The notes under the pieces were generated by a model. It did not search any database. It saw only the letters and a program-made list of their open reading frames with translations, and was not told the origin of the DNA. A stretch of DNA of 64,000 nt from Branchiostoma floridae (Eukaryota; Chordata; Leptocardii; Amphioxiformes; Branchiostomatidae): NCBI RefSeq assembly GCF_000003815.2, contig NC_049995.1, forward strand, positions 8,686,007-8,750,006, written 5' to 3'. This document shows, piece after piece, positions 42,801 to 52,222 of this stretch. Numbering within the stretch: the first letter of the stretch is position 1; each line of letters opens with the position of its first letter. The translations under genes were made by a program, and so were the position numbers.

Positions 42801-44845
42801 GTTGCGCATGTCCTTTGCACGGATCAGCACAGACAAAATGTCGCCGACTCTGTAGACAGACCCCGGATGTAGGATCTGGAATTCCGTGAAGTCTGCAGAG
42901 GTTGCCGTTTCGTTGTCTGCTGGAATATCGAGGTAGCTGCCCGTGAATTCCTGCAGAAGCCTAGACAGCCGAGCGCCTTCTTCGTCTGGGGTGGTTTTGT
43001 CACCAGAACCGTTTGGGAAAATATTCCGGCTGAAAGACAGAAATAGCAATCTGTATTGTGTTGGTAAAAGTCAGACATCCGGGTAATAAGATACACAAGA
43101 CAACAGTTACTCATCACAATAAGCTGGATAGGATTTTGTAAACAGTCAGACGTTTAAGGCGGTATCTACTACCTTTCGTTAGTGACAAAGACAGATTAGT
43201 AGCCAAACAGGTATTGGTTGGACAACTACAAATATTTATTAGTTCAATACCTGTTTCACTACAGATTTTTTTCAGTCACGAACGAAAAGTAGTGAATGAA
43301 GTGAAGCTAAAAACACAGTACATATACGTATTTTGTTTTAGAATTTTACAGGCTTTTATGTTTATTCGTTCTCGAATTTATTACATGGATGACGTCCATA
43401 TAAGCAATTTTCGTCCGTTTCCAAAAAAGTTTTCGACCAAACTGTAAATCGTACAAAGCAGATGTAAAATGAGCACTAATGTGCGGTAAATTGAAAAGAA
43501 TGTCGAAAACGGATACTAATGTCATAGAATCTCAAAGTAAATTCCAACGTCGACGAGTAAAATGTGAGAGAACAAAAATGAAAAATCTATTGTTCGGTAA
43601 CGTTAGACCATATCTCTGTATTTTTACGCATTTGCTAGCTGACCACTTGGATTTCGTAATGAAGGCAACGTTTTTATTGACTTAACTTTTCTATTCAAAC
43701 AAACAAACAAATTCGCACGCTCGCATCAGTTTTGGGGTTCCTAGAAGATGGCATCCATATAATAAAATAAACATGGCCTGTTGCACATGTGTTAAGTAAA
43801 GCTGAGGGCACAACCCGCCGTACGTGCAATTTGTCCGTACGTTTTTTTGGGGGGGAGGCCACGTCCGCCACGCATTTTTGAAAACGTTCAGGCTGTACAG
43901 GGCAGGCGCGTCGCCCGTACTGGCACGTACGGGTGTGAATCCGCAGCCCGATGGCACGCAAAGTTTTGCCTGCACGTAAAGTTCTACGGCGTGTCTGCGT
44001 GATCACAAATCCGTCGGATTCCCTACGAGTTCGTACGGAGGCGGTACTTACCACTTACGGATCCCAAAAGATTGCCCACGTTTTGGCACGTAGACAGCAC
44101 GTATTTGCACGTACGGCGGGTTGTGCCCTTAGCTTAACAGTGATAAAATTGTAGACTGCATTTCTAACACTATACTATACAACTACTACCGCGTACATTG
44201 ACTTTAACACATATGGGTAAATGAGCGCCATCTTGTCTGCATCGTTGTAAAAGTCTCAATCTGTCTGGGCCTCTTCACGTCCCTCTACGGGCGTTGGCGT
44301 TTATTGTAGGGGGAGGGGGGGGGGCACTGATTTCCAACATATGGCGCCAAGGTTTCTATGGCGGGAAGATGTTGCCGGGAAGGTTTTGTGGCCGCCCGCT
44401 TAAAGGAGACCCGTCAAGACCTTCCCGACATGAAAACCTTGGCGCGGTATGTTGAAAATCGCGAATCAGCCCCCCCCCCCCCCCCAAAAAAAAATCCCCC
44501 CCCGTTGTCCGGAAAGTGGTTTCGATTTTTCCCCATCTGTCCGTTTTTGGAAATACCGGAAAATNNNNNNNNNNNNNNNNNNNNNNNNNNNNNNNNNNNN
44601 NNNNNNNNNNNNNNNNNNNNNNNNNNNNNNNNNNNNNNNNNNNNNNNNNNNNNNNNNNNNNNNNGAAGGCAGATTGCCGTACCTACAGAAAAGCTAAATA
44701 TGGAAAATCCGTACCTTAATGGAGCTGGGGCTCGGGAAGGTTGGTAAGAACGAAGTTGCCAGGACTGTTTGTTTGCCAAAGCGAAGAACAGGAAAACAGA
44801 CGTTCCCATGGCAACCGTCACAACAAATTTCAACTTGGTTTTCAT
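36881..44845 (-). CDS. NXPE family protein, copy A (type II membrane anchor, Ig-like region, PC-esterase domain), 6 exons
   Basis: Exons in transcript order 44715-44845, 42799-43029, 42090-42314, 41093-41203, 40484-40633 and 36881-37718 total 1686 bases, exactly 561 codons plus stop. Exon 1 gives a short basic N-terminus and a signal anchor (VVTVAMGTSVFLFFALA). Exons 2-3 form the neurexophilin/Ig-like part (DILSVLIRAKDMRNREKTYG, FGNGTYGVTF). Exons 4-5 hold conserved WCSLNPNDL, GGGICDFSDR and WYCQRPEGV. Exon 6 holds the SGNH-type PC-esterase domain, with FLGDSTVRQW (nucleophile Ser) and a C-terminal DNVHPTND (D-x-x-H) pair. Substrates of this animal family are not established. The exon 5 donor is provided by a transposon end (38601-40491), adding two codons relative to copy B, so the gene may be intact but altered or may splice poorly. 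Confidence 0.85.
38378..38562. mobile_element. MITE with AGGTGGTATCTCACTGC ends, NXPE-A intron 5
   Basis: The left end AGGTGGTATCTCACTGC and right end GCAGTGAGATACCACCT are perfect inverted repeats. A second inverted block GGTGCGGCACTGCGGGGTTC pairs with GAACCCCGCAGTACCGCACC. The matching intron of NXPE-B reads through without it, giving an empty site. Confidence 0.8.
38601..40491. mobile_element. 1.9 kb non-autonomous DNA transposon with 7-bp target duplication, inserted at the NXPE-A exon 5 boundary
   Basis: The ends CATGGGCGATAGGCCATCGA and, inverted, CATAGGCGGTAGGCCATCGA extend for more than 35 bp. CATAAAC is duplicated at 38594-38600 and 40492-40498. The NXPE-B sequence (TTGTAAACTTG at the same point) shows the empty site. 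Subterminal parts (about 39130-39400 and 39740-40430) are arrays of about 55-bp units in opposite orientation, carrying GATTCTCGGGAATC and GTGTACTCGGTCCAC-like words. An additional copy of the end motif lies at 39073. No transposase frame was seen. Confidence 0.85.
39832..40251. mobile_element. MITE nested inside the 1.9 kb transposon
   Basis: GCCTGGGTACCATCCGGATA at the left and TCCGGATGGTACCCAGGC at the right are inverted repeats continuing for about 40 bp, with TA on both sides. It interrupts the inner 55-bp array of the host transposon and so is the younger insertion. Confidence 0.75.
41328..41720. repeat. Repeat cluster in NXPE-A intron 3, shared with NXPE-B intron 3
   Basis: It starts CTGAAGAAGGTGACAAAGGG and then has two inverted blocks: TTTCGATGTCTGTCAGACACC (41456) and GGTGTCTGACAGACATCGAA (ending near 41681), with ATGACTGGATCTGCTTGTCG / GAAGCAGATCCAGTCATT inside. 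Such 3'-end-like sequences often accompany Penelope or LINE elements; the class here is unproven. Confidence 0.6.
43806..44128. mobile_element. MITE with GGGCACAACCCGCCGTACG ends
   Basis: The left end GGGCACAACCCGCCGTACGT and right end CGTACGGCGGGTTGTGCCC are perfect inverted repeats for about 25 bp. The interior is unusually rich in CGTACG and GCACGTA words. TTAA occurs just outside each end, a few bases away. Located in NXPE-A intron 1. Confidence 0.8.
44310..44487. repeat. Inverted repeat capped by G/C runs, beside the assembly gap
   Basis: GATTTCCAACATATGGCGCC at the left pairs imperfectly with CGCGGTATGTTGAAAATC at the right, and TGCCGGGAAGG pairs with CCTTCCCGACA nearer the loop. Both outer ends run into long G or C tracts. 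The following gap probably reflects trouble sequencing this hairpin. Confidence 0.6.
44565..44664. other. Assembly gap (100 N)
   Basis: One hundred N characters, 50 bases from NXPE-A exon 1, between a poly-C-flanked inverted repeat and the exon. Confidence 0.99.
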
Positions 44846-44908
44846 CTCTTGACGGTCTAATAAAAGAGAGGCGCGATATTCAGTTCTGGTATTCAAACAG
44901 ATACATTG

Positions 44909-44943
44909 TACACACACACACACGCACACACACACACACACAC

Positions 44944-44980
<37 letters not shown>

Positions 44981-45090
44981 CGCACACACACACGCGCACT
45001 CAGACACGCGCGCAAGTACACGCACACACACGTTCACACACAAATTTACAGGTACACGCACACAGACACAGAGAAATCCACACACACACA
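44909..45090. repeat. (CA)n microsatellite upstream of NXPE-A exon 1
   Basis: A compound CA-rich tract with interspersed CG, CAAA and CAGA variants begins about 65 bases upstream of the NXPE-A start codon. NXPE-C has an equivalent GT/CA tract at a comparable position. Confidence 0.9.
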
Positions 45091-47380
45091 CGAACATGTC
45101 CTAACCTTCTCTCGACCAGTAAATGACTTAGTCCCGACTGTGTTCCGAATGCTATCTAACATATTCCCAAACAACTCTACGCTAAATTTGGGACCGGCGG
45201 TTACTGTCGCATTTGTTTTGTCACGAACATGCAAATGAGCAAACGCCCGATTTCACGACCACATAGTCAGAATATGACCTTACGATGCAACGCTACACGT
45301 GGATCATCCAATCCGGGCACGCGCCGAGGAAGCCCAGGACAGCGATCGTGCCCCACGACACATGTCTATGATTCTGCTGTGCAACTGACAACTTACAATT
45401 GACGAATCGCTGAGAAAAATGATGCGCCACGACGTATGTCTATGATTCTGCTGTGCAACTGACAACTTTCAATTGACCAAGGAGGTTGAAAGAGGATACT
45501 TGAATTGACGAATCGCTGAGAAAAATGATGCCCCACGACGTATGTCTATGATTCTGCTGTGCAACTGACAACTTACAATTAACGAATTGCTGGAGAAAAT
45601 GATGCGTGTAAGCAATAGTAGACGTGTCTTCGCGATTTTACTTGGCATCCGACAACTTGCACTGAATGCAACGCATCTCCCAGGAACCTGACTTAGGCCT
45701 GATGTGTGCCTGACAACTGACGCCGAACGCATCAGAGTCAGATTCAGACCGTATATGAATATGTGACATATGACAGTGCGAAGGACTAATTCTGTCATCC
45801 GTCCTAGTATGATGGTAGATTTTAAATCTAACATCCGACAATGGTCCTTACACCCGGTGTCAGATTTTAAATAAAACATGTGACATTGGTCCTTACACCA
45901 TGTCAGGTTTTAAATCTAACATCTGACATTGGTCCTAACATCTGATTAGTCTTATACAATGTACCTAACGTTGCCTTACATTGAACCCGTTTTACAAATG
46001 TTGTGCAATAAACTCTGACTTGACTCGACTTGATGTTAGGTAAAAAATCTGACATGGTGTAAAGACCAATGTCAGATGTTAGATTTAAAATCTGACACCG
46101 GGTGTAAGGACCGTTGTCAGATGTTAGTAGGGCGGATGACAGAATTAGTTCTTCGCACTGCGTATATCACATATTCACATCATAACGGTAGCACTGTCAG
46201 ATGCGCAATCAAACATAACAGAACGGTACCGATGAATCTTGTGTTACATCAGATGTCAGTTTGATATCAGATGACAGCTTGTTAAGGTATACATCTCAGT
46301 TAGACACCACTGTCCGACTAGCATTGAAATGAAGGGAATTGTGCTGATATAAATGTCAGATGTTAGAAAAGGACGAATTTCAGATGTCAGTAAAAAATTA
46401 GATGTCGTGTGGCGGAATCAATTGTTCGTTCATTTCGCCTTACTCGGGTCAGATGTCAGTTATAAATTAGAGGAACGTAATAATCATAGCTCCATCACAC
46501 TGTATCACATGTAATATCTACTTTCTACGTTGCATGTCATAGACATGGGGCATCATTTTCCCCAGCGATTCGTTAATTGTAAGTTGTCAGTTGGGTCTCA
46601 GTTGCACAGCAGAATCATAGACATACGTCGTGGGGCATCATTTTCCCCAGCGATTCGTCAATTATAAGTTGTTAGTTGCACAGCAGAATCATAGACATAC
46701 GTCGTGGGGCATCATTTTCCCCAGCGATTCGTCAATTATAAGTTGTTAGTTGCACAGCAGAATCATAGACATACGTCGTGGGGCATCATTTTCCCCAGCG
46801 ATTCGTCAATTATAAGTTGTTAGTTGCACAGCAGAATCATAGACATACGTCGTGGGGCATCATTTTCCCCAACGATTCGTCAATTATAAGTTGTTAGTTG
46901 CACAGCAGAATCATAGACATACGTCGTGGGGCATCACTAAGTTTTCCCAGCGATTCGTCAATTGAAAGTTGTCAGTCGCACAGCAGAATCATAGACATAC
47001 GTCGTGGCGCATCATTTTTCTCAGCGATTCGTCAATTATAAGTTGTTAGTTGCACAGCAGAATCATAGACATACGTCGTGGCGCATCATTTTTCTCAGCG
47101 ATTCGTCAATTGTAAGTTGTCAGTTGCACAGCAGAATCATAGCAGAATCATAGACAGAATCATAGCAGAATCATAGACAGACGTCGTGGGGCACGATCGC
47201 TGTCCTGGGCTTCCTCGCGTGCCCGGATTGGATGATCCACGTGTAGCGTTGCATCGTACTCTGACTATGTGGTCGTGTAATCGGGCGTTTGCTCATTTGC
47301 ATGTTCGTGACGAGACAAGCATTCGGGACACAGTCGGGACTAAGTCATTTACTGGTCGAGAGAAGGTTAGGACATGTTCG
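45091..47380. mobile_element. 2.3 kb foldback element with very long inverted repeats
   Basis: The left end CGAACATGTCCTAACCTTCT has its inverted partner ending GACATGTTCG at 47380. Inverted identity continues inward through blocks such as GAGCAAACGCCCGATT, TACACGTGGATCATCCAATC and GCCCAGGACAGCGATCGTGC. Inside these are a 74-bp minisatellite on the right arm, about three inverted units on the left, and a central pair of blocks built on TTTTAAATCTAACATC / AGATGTTAGATTTAAAATCT. Almost the whole element can fold back on itself. No transposase frame seen. Confidence 0.8.
46543..47175. repeat. 74-bp minisatellite, about 8 copies
   Basis: CATAGACATACGTCG recurs at 46616, 46690, 46764, 46838, 46912, 46990 and 47064, giving spacings of 74 (once 78) bases. 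Each unit contains CAGCGATTCGTCAATT and GTTGCACAGCAGAAT. The tail at 47138-47175 breaks down into short AGCAGAATCAT repeats. Inverted units lie at 45350-45605. Confidence 0.9.
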
Positions 47381-47879
47381 GGACATTTTCGGCACTAAAA
47401 GACACTTAGTAGGCATGGCCTAAACTGGCCAGACTGCTCCCGAACTACTGAGTCGAAGGGCCAAGCATCGAACATTTGGTTCTACTTCCGGGGTTTTCTA
47501 AAACGGCTCAGATCATATAGAACGCGTTATTCTCTAAAGACACGGCGCACGTCGGGGCACAGCTTGAGGCCGTTGCATGGATGTAAACAACTGTCTGTGG
47601 TGCAACAAAGAGACCTTAGACTTGTACATGTATAATGTTTATACTTTTTCATATCTACAGGATTTTTCCAGCACAACTATGTACATATTTTGCGCGTTAC
47701 AAAATGACATCTGGCACTATGGCTTTTGAAACTTTAGCATTTTTTGTCCAGTCTACTTGTGCTTGCCTGTTTTACAATTCACCTAGATCCGATTATCTAA
47801 TTCCACAGTGTGATAGTCCATTTCATTGCCTTTACAATGATACCAAAGTTTCCTGGTTAATTTCAGGAGCAACGAGTTT

Positions 47880-48800
47880 AGACCAGAAAACCTGCGACAA
47901 CACGTTGGGCGACCTCGTTCCACGGTAGAACGTACGGGGCGCAGCGTCTTCAACAGAGTGAATATTTTATATGCCAGTGCTATGCTAGTAACCAATAGCG
48001 TCGACAATAAATTATAAATCAAATGAAAGCTAAGGTTTCCGTGAACCAACACAGAAATTTCAAGAGGGATAGAGAACTCGTCATGACTGTAACGCCGTTA
48101 CAAAGATGACTGTCAAGTTCTACAGCTACACGAACAGATACTGCGCTCCGCGGTAGAACGCACGAGGAGCCGCGTACTTTATATTTTGGTGCTGTGCTAT
48201 CAACCAATCATGTCGACAAAATGCTATACATCAAATGAAAGGAAAGGTTTCTAGAAATCAGTACACACATTTTCAAGAATATTCATGAACTCTACATGCT
48301 TACAACACCATGACAAATTTGACCGTCTTAGTTCCGTGATTGTATGCAGAGCGACCGCGTTCCGAGTTAGAACACGCTAGGTGCCGCGTCTGTATAACGA
48401 GGTGACAATTTTCAGTGTTCTACCATTGTGCAACAAACCATTTAAAGAGACATATAGATTTATATCAAGTGAAAGCTAAGTTTTTGGAGAATCATCATAT
48501 CAACTTTAAGACGGATGGAGAATTTTAGGAGCTTACGATCCCTTGACAAAGATCAACATAAGTCCCGTGCTTTCCACTGGGCCGACGCGTTCCAATGGTG
48601 TTCGGAACGCGCGCGGCGCGGCGTCTTGATTTCAACAGAGTGGCCATTTTCTATTTTGGTGCTGCGCTATCAACCTCTCCAGTCGACAATAAGCTAAATA
48701 TCAAATGAAAGGTTATGTCTCTGAAAATCAGCACACAGATTTTCAAGAATATTCATCAACGTTTTATGCTTGCTAAAAGCCAACAAATTTGCCGTAAAGT
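47880..48800. repeat. Diverged tandem array of about 210-230 bp units, four copies
   Basis: Landmarks recur in order: a GC-rich TAGAACG-type box (47925, 48153, 48369, and a changed copy near 48600), TATTTTGGTGCTGTGCTATCA-like text, GTCGACAATAA-like text, ATCAAATGAAAG and TTTCAAGAATATTCAT. Copies are well diverged, so the array is old. It sits inside a larger segment whose edges (about 47435-47480 and 48985-49015) carry inverted GTCGAAGGGCCAA / TTGGCCCTTCGAC. Confidence 0.6.
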
Positions 48801-49033
48801 GTGCGATGTTCATGGAACGATTTTTCAAAGTGAAACTCAACAAACACACTAAATCCTGCGCTTTCAGCATGACAAATCTCATGGACCTGTAATTAACCAA
48901 CTTTATGCTATGAGTACTTAAGTAAAGGCTAGTTTCACGGGAGAGGCGCGTGGTGTCGTTTTCGCTGTTTTGTAAAATAAGCGTGTTCTAGAGCATTGGC
49001 CCTTCGACTATACTGCCGACCTGGGTCGACTAA

Positions 49034-49791
49034 GGCCCGATTTAGACACAGGTCGCTTCAACCGACCTGTGTCGGTTAACCGTCATATGACGCTTAACCG
49101 CCACCGGTCTAAAGAGAAAATAAGGGGCGTATGACGGTATTTCCATGAACCGACCTGAGCCACCTCCGGACCTGGTTCTGGGTCGGTTTGGGTCGGTTCA
49201 GCGGGGGGCCCGTGACGGTTTCTCTCCTGTGTAAAGAGAAACCGTCACCGGTGACGGCAATAGGAGGTCATGGATCATATGCTAATAATATGCTAACGAG
49301 CCCGTAGCAATAGAAACAAGTTTTTCCTCATTCTAATCGTTTGAGACATTAAAATTCGTTGAATTTTCCAAGTGGAATGGAAAGCCACCGGTGACTGCTT
49401 TGGTGTCCTCCTATGACCCTATCAACGTGCCCGGGTTGCGCTACCATGCACCAGTGCGGCGAGGACAGAAGCCGAGTTCAAGTCTGGGTATTGCCCGTCC
49501 ACTCTGTACATGTGCCTTATCCTCTTTGTTACGTCTCACACGACATGTACGAAGGAAAATGCGGGTAGTAAACATTAAAAACATAAACGGTATTTAGGTA
49601 TAAACTGTTGCAAGACGAAAATATGCGCCATTTTTATTCGCGCGCAATACTAGCCTGCGCCACGGGCGGCATGCAACTCTTACTACCGCCCGCCCCGGTG
49701 TGTCTAAAGAGAACCGTCACGTGTCGGTTAAGCGTCATATGACGGTTAACCGACACAGGTCGGTTAAAGAGTTTTGTGTCTAAACCGGGCC
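49034..49791. mobile_element. PIF/Harbinger-like non-autonomous element with TAA duplication
   Basis: TAA is duplicated at 49031-49033 and 49792-49794. The ends GGCCCGATTTAGACACA and TGTGTCTAAACCGGGCC are inverted, followed by a shared CCGACCTGTGTCGGTTAACC and GTCATATGACG palindrome on both arms (about 80 bp each). The TAA target fits PIF/Harbinger. No transposase frame. Confidence 0.75.
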
Positions 49792-49845
49792 TAAGAGTTG
49801 GCTAGTGTTCGGGAGCTAAATTCGGCTATGTGTAACCTTGGCATC

Positions 49846-49905
49846 ACGCACGCACACACACATATGCGCGCGCGCGCGCGCGCATCCACGCATACAAACA
49901 CACAC
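49846..49905. repeat. (CG)n/(CA)n simple repeat
   Basis: A GCGCGCGC run embedded in CACACA text. The sequence after it (TTACGAATCTTTTGATGAGTC) also occurs next to GT/CA tracts near 59430 and 61975, so these are copies of one larger duplicated unit. Confidence 0.8.
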
Positions 49906-50752
49906 ACGTATTTTGGTACTTACGAATCTTTTGATGAGTCCGAGCGCCAAAAATTAAGTTCAAAAGACGACAGTAGAAGATGACTTAGTAGAACCATTCA
50001 ATCTGATCATACACTGTCGCCTTTGAACGTTAACATCCTGAAATAGATATCACGTGAGCACTTTAATAGTTATGTATCCGTGAATGTATATCCGTGCCCG
50101 CGGGCCAGTTGCGTCTGTGTCTGTCAGTGTCTGTGAACAAGATAACTCAAGAACGGCCCGGTGGATTGATTTCATGCTTGGTTCGTTGGTAGGGTGCGAT
50201 GAAAGCTGGAAAAGATTAGCTTTTGGGGCCCAGCGGCTTCCCTTAGTACTGCAGCGTAACTTCCGGGGAGAATCACATAGTTTTCAGCATTATAAAAAAT
50301 GCAACGACGTAATTTTAGCTGTGAAATGGCTTTCTACTCTCTGTCGACGGGTTGTACTTTGTAATCTTGACGCAATATACGGTGTCATTTATGTAAATAC
50401 TTCAGTATGTAAGACATTGAACGCCTTGTAGCAAGGTAGCTAAATAATTTTTGAAATCCAAACGACTTTCAACAATCACTGAAGGCCTTATTGTATCGGA
50501 TTCAAGCAACATAACTAACGCCCATAACGTCATCGTGACGTCACGACGTCCCAAATCGAAATGGAGCTTTCCGGATCCCCGAGATTCGCGGCTAATTCAA
50601 CAGTTTTCAAGCCTTGTAGAAACGTAACGAAGTAATTTCCAGCAGCGAAATGGCTTTCTACTCTTAAATGAGTCAGTTTGGGTAGGCTATATGATAATAA
50701 CGTTAATGACCCGCCTGTTCCTCGATATATATGGTGTTATAACACCTGATCC

Positions 50753-50827
50753 TTTGCTATAACCACCGAATAAAACCACCGAGTGAGCGAAGCGACCTCG
50801 GTGGTTTTATTCGGTGGTTATAGCAAA
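50753..50827. repeat. Perfect 31-bp inverted repeat (75-nt hairpin)
   Basis: The arms at 50753-50783 and 50797-50827 are exact inverted copies (TTTGCTATAACCACCGAAT ...), separated by a 13-base loop TGAGCGAAGCGAC. Weaker pairing continues outside (ATGGTGTTATAACACCTG with GGCGTTATGGCACCA). No coding frame. Confidence 0.9.
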
Positions 50828-50869
50828 GACCCAGGCGTTATGGCACCACATACACATAGGGGCGGCTGA

Positions 50870-51010
50870 TCGGCAGCTGATTTGCATAATTAATGAGGAA
50901 AGTGTATAAGTCCACCTCTGTCCATGATAGGACTTTCTAATTTGTGACATATGTGGCTGATGAGATGCTAATTATGCAAACTGCTAATTTGCATAATTAA
51001 TGAGTAAAGA
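50870..51010. repeat. TTTGCATAATTAATGAG dispersed repeat
   Basis: TTTGCATAATTAATGAG occurs twice (50881 and about 50988) with an inverted ATTATGCAAA between. Similar text appears at the right end of the window (63410-63800), so it is a dispersed family. Confidence 0.5.
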
Positions 51011-51699
51011 TTTTCTGAGTGGTAGATAGACCCCTTAGCCTTTTTGGTGGAACTGCAGGCATCCGTTTGCTTTCATTCAATTGATGTAGAGGTCAAGGGT
51101 GATGCCCTAATAGTCAGGTAGCATATGGATTTCCAGGCACAGAGCCAAGCAAGTATATTGTAGGGCAGGAGACATGTGAAAGCAGTGACTTGTGTAGATA
51201 ATGGTGGAGCATGGGAAGAAGTGAAAGTCTTGTGGGTCTGCAGGCAACTGTGTATGACGTAACTGACAGGTAAGAATGACATGTAAGGTATTCAGAGGAT
51301 TAGAGAGAAAAGGAAAGTTTGATACTACCGATTCTAGTTTGAATTGTATGGGTGTCAGTAAAGAGTCCATAGACTCTGGGTAGTACAGTACACTGCAGTA
51401 CAGTATAGTCTAGACCTGCGTTTGTTTTCCTCATTCAATTGGAAGATTGCAGTTCTTAAACATTCTAACTTGTATAGTGCATTGATTCCCTCCCCCACTA
51501 TTATCATTCAAAACTATAGGGGTGATACTTACTGTACTATGGCAAGCAATGATATGAAAATCTACTTTCTGCATTTCTGTATTGTTTCTGTTCTGTAAGT
51601 TATCAAGTGAACGTCAGGCCAGTCCAATTCAATGTGTTGGTTCACGGACTCAATGGTCCTATTTTTCTGAATTTCCAAAAAAATTGTATCTCAGCTCTA

Positions 51700-52060
51700 G
51701 ACTACCAAAATGAAGTATGCCTCTGTACTGCTAGGGGACTTGGCTTCTTCATCCAGCAAGACGTTGGAGCGAGTTCACTACCAAGCCGCCTGCCTTGTCA
51801 CCGTGGCCGCAAGACGAACACCATCAAGCGTCGTTATGCAAGAGGTTGGATGGGACAGCCTGGCAACTAGAAGGCATTTCCAGTCTATGGTTCTCATCTT
51901 CAAACTTGTAAACGGCTTAGTCCCCCCTCATCTGCAACCTCTGATACCAACCACCCGAGGAGAGCACAGAGCTACACGTTTACAGCTCCGTAACTCCACG
52001 CACCTACACCTCCCTCGCTGTAGGACCCAGACCTTAGGCATTCAAGGACCGTAATCTCTG
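51700..52060 (+). pseudogene. Non-LTR retrotransposon fragment, C-terminal part of reverse transcriptase ORF
   Basis: The plus frame from 51710 reads ASVLLGDLASSSSKTLERVH, then YQAACLVTVAARRTP ... GWDSLATRR ... VNGLVPPHLQPL and a final HLHLPRCRTQTLG. This is the familiar post-catalytic tail of LINE reverse transcriptases (CR1/Jockey-like; clade not fixed). It lacks the catalytic core and is a 5'-truncated, dead copy, about 160 bases beyond the NXPE-B stop. Confidence 0.7.
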
Positions 52061-52222
52061 CTTGAACATACTGACGCTTCGGGCTTGCTTTACTGATTGC
52101 GGCAGTTCATTCCAAAGTCTGGAAGCATAAGGGATGAAGGTAGATCTGTAGGTCTGTATGTTTGTGTCTAATGTCACATTAAAACAATAAATCTACTTTC
52201 AGGATGCGATCTAAAATATACA

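Noticed and set aside
36881-44845. Calling NXPE-A a pseudogene because of the transposon at exon 5
   Set aside because: All six exons keep open frames and the transposon-derived donor restores phase, so the gene is potentially functional; transcripts are needed to decide.
44358-45097. Apparent long frames crossing the N gap at 44565-44664
   Set aside because: The gap is unread sequence of arbitrary length; only the NXPE-A first exon within them is supported by its paralogues.
44906-45238. Frames rich in alternating Thr-His or Cys-Val through CA/GT tracts (also 59392-59693 and 61942-62368)
   Set aside because: They are translations of dinucleotide repeats with no codon-level constraint.
46543-47175. 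CRISPR-like regular array of 74-bp repeats
   Set aside because: The whole unit is repeated without unique spacers, the arms are inverted elsewhere in the element, and the genome is eukaryotic.
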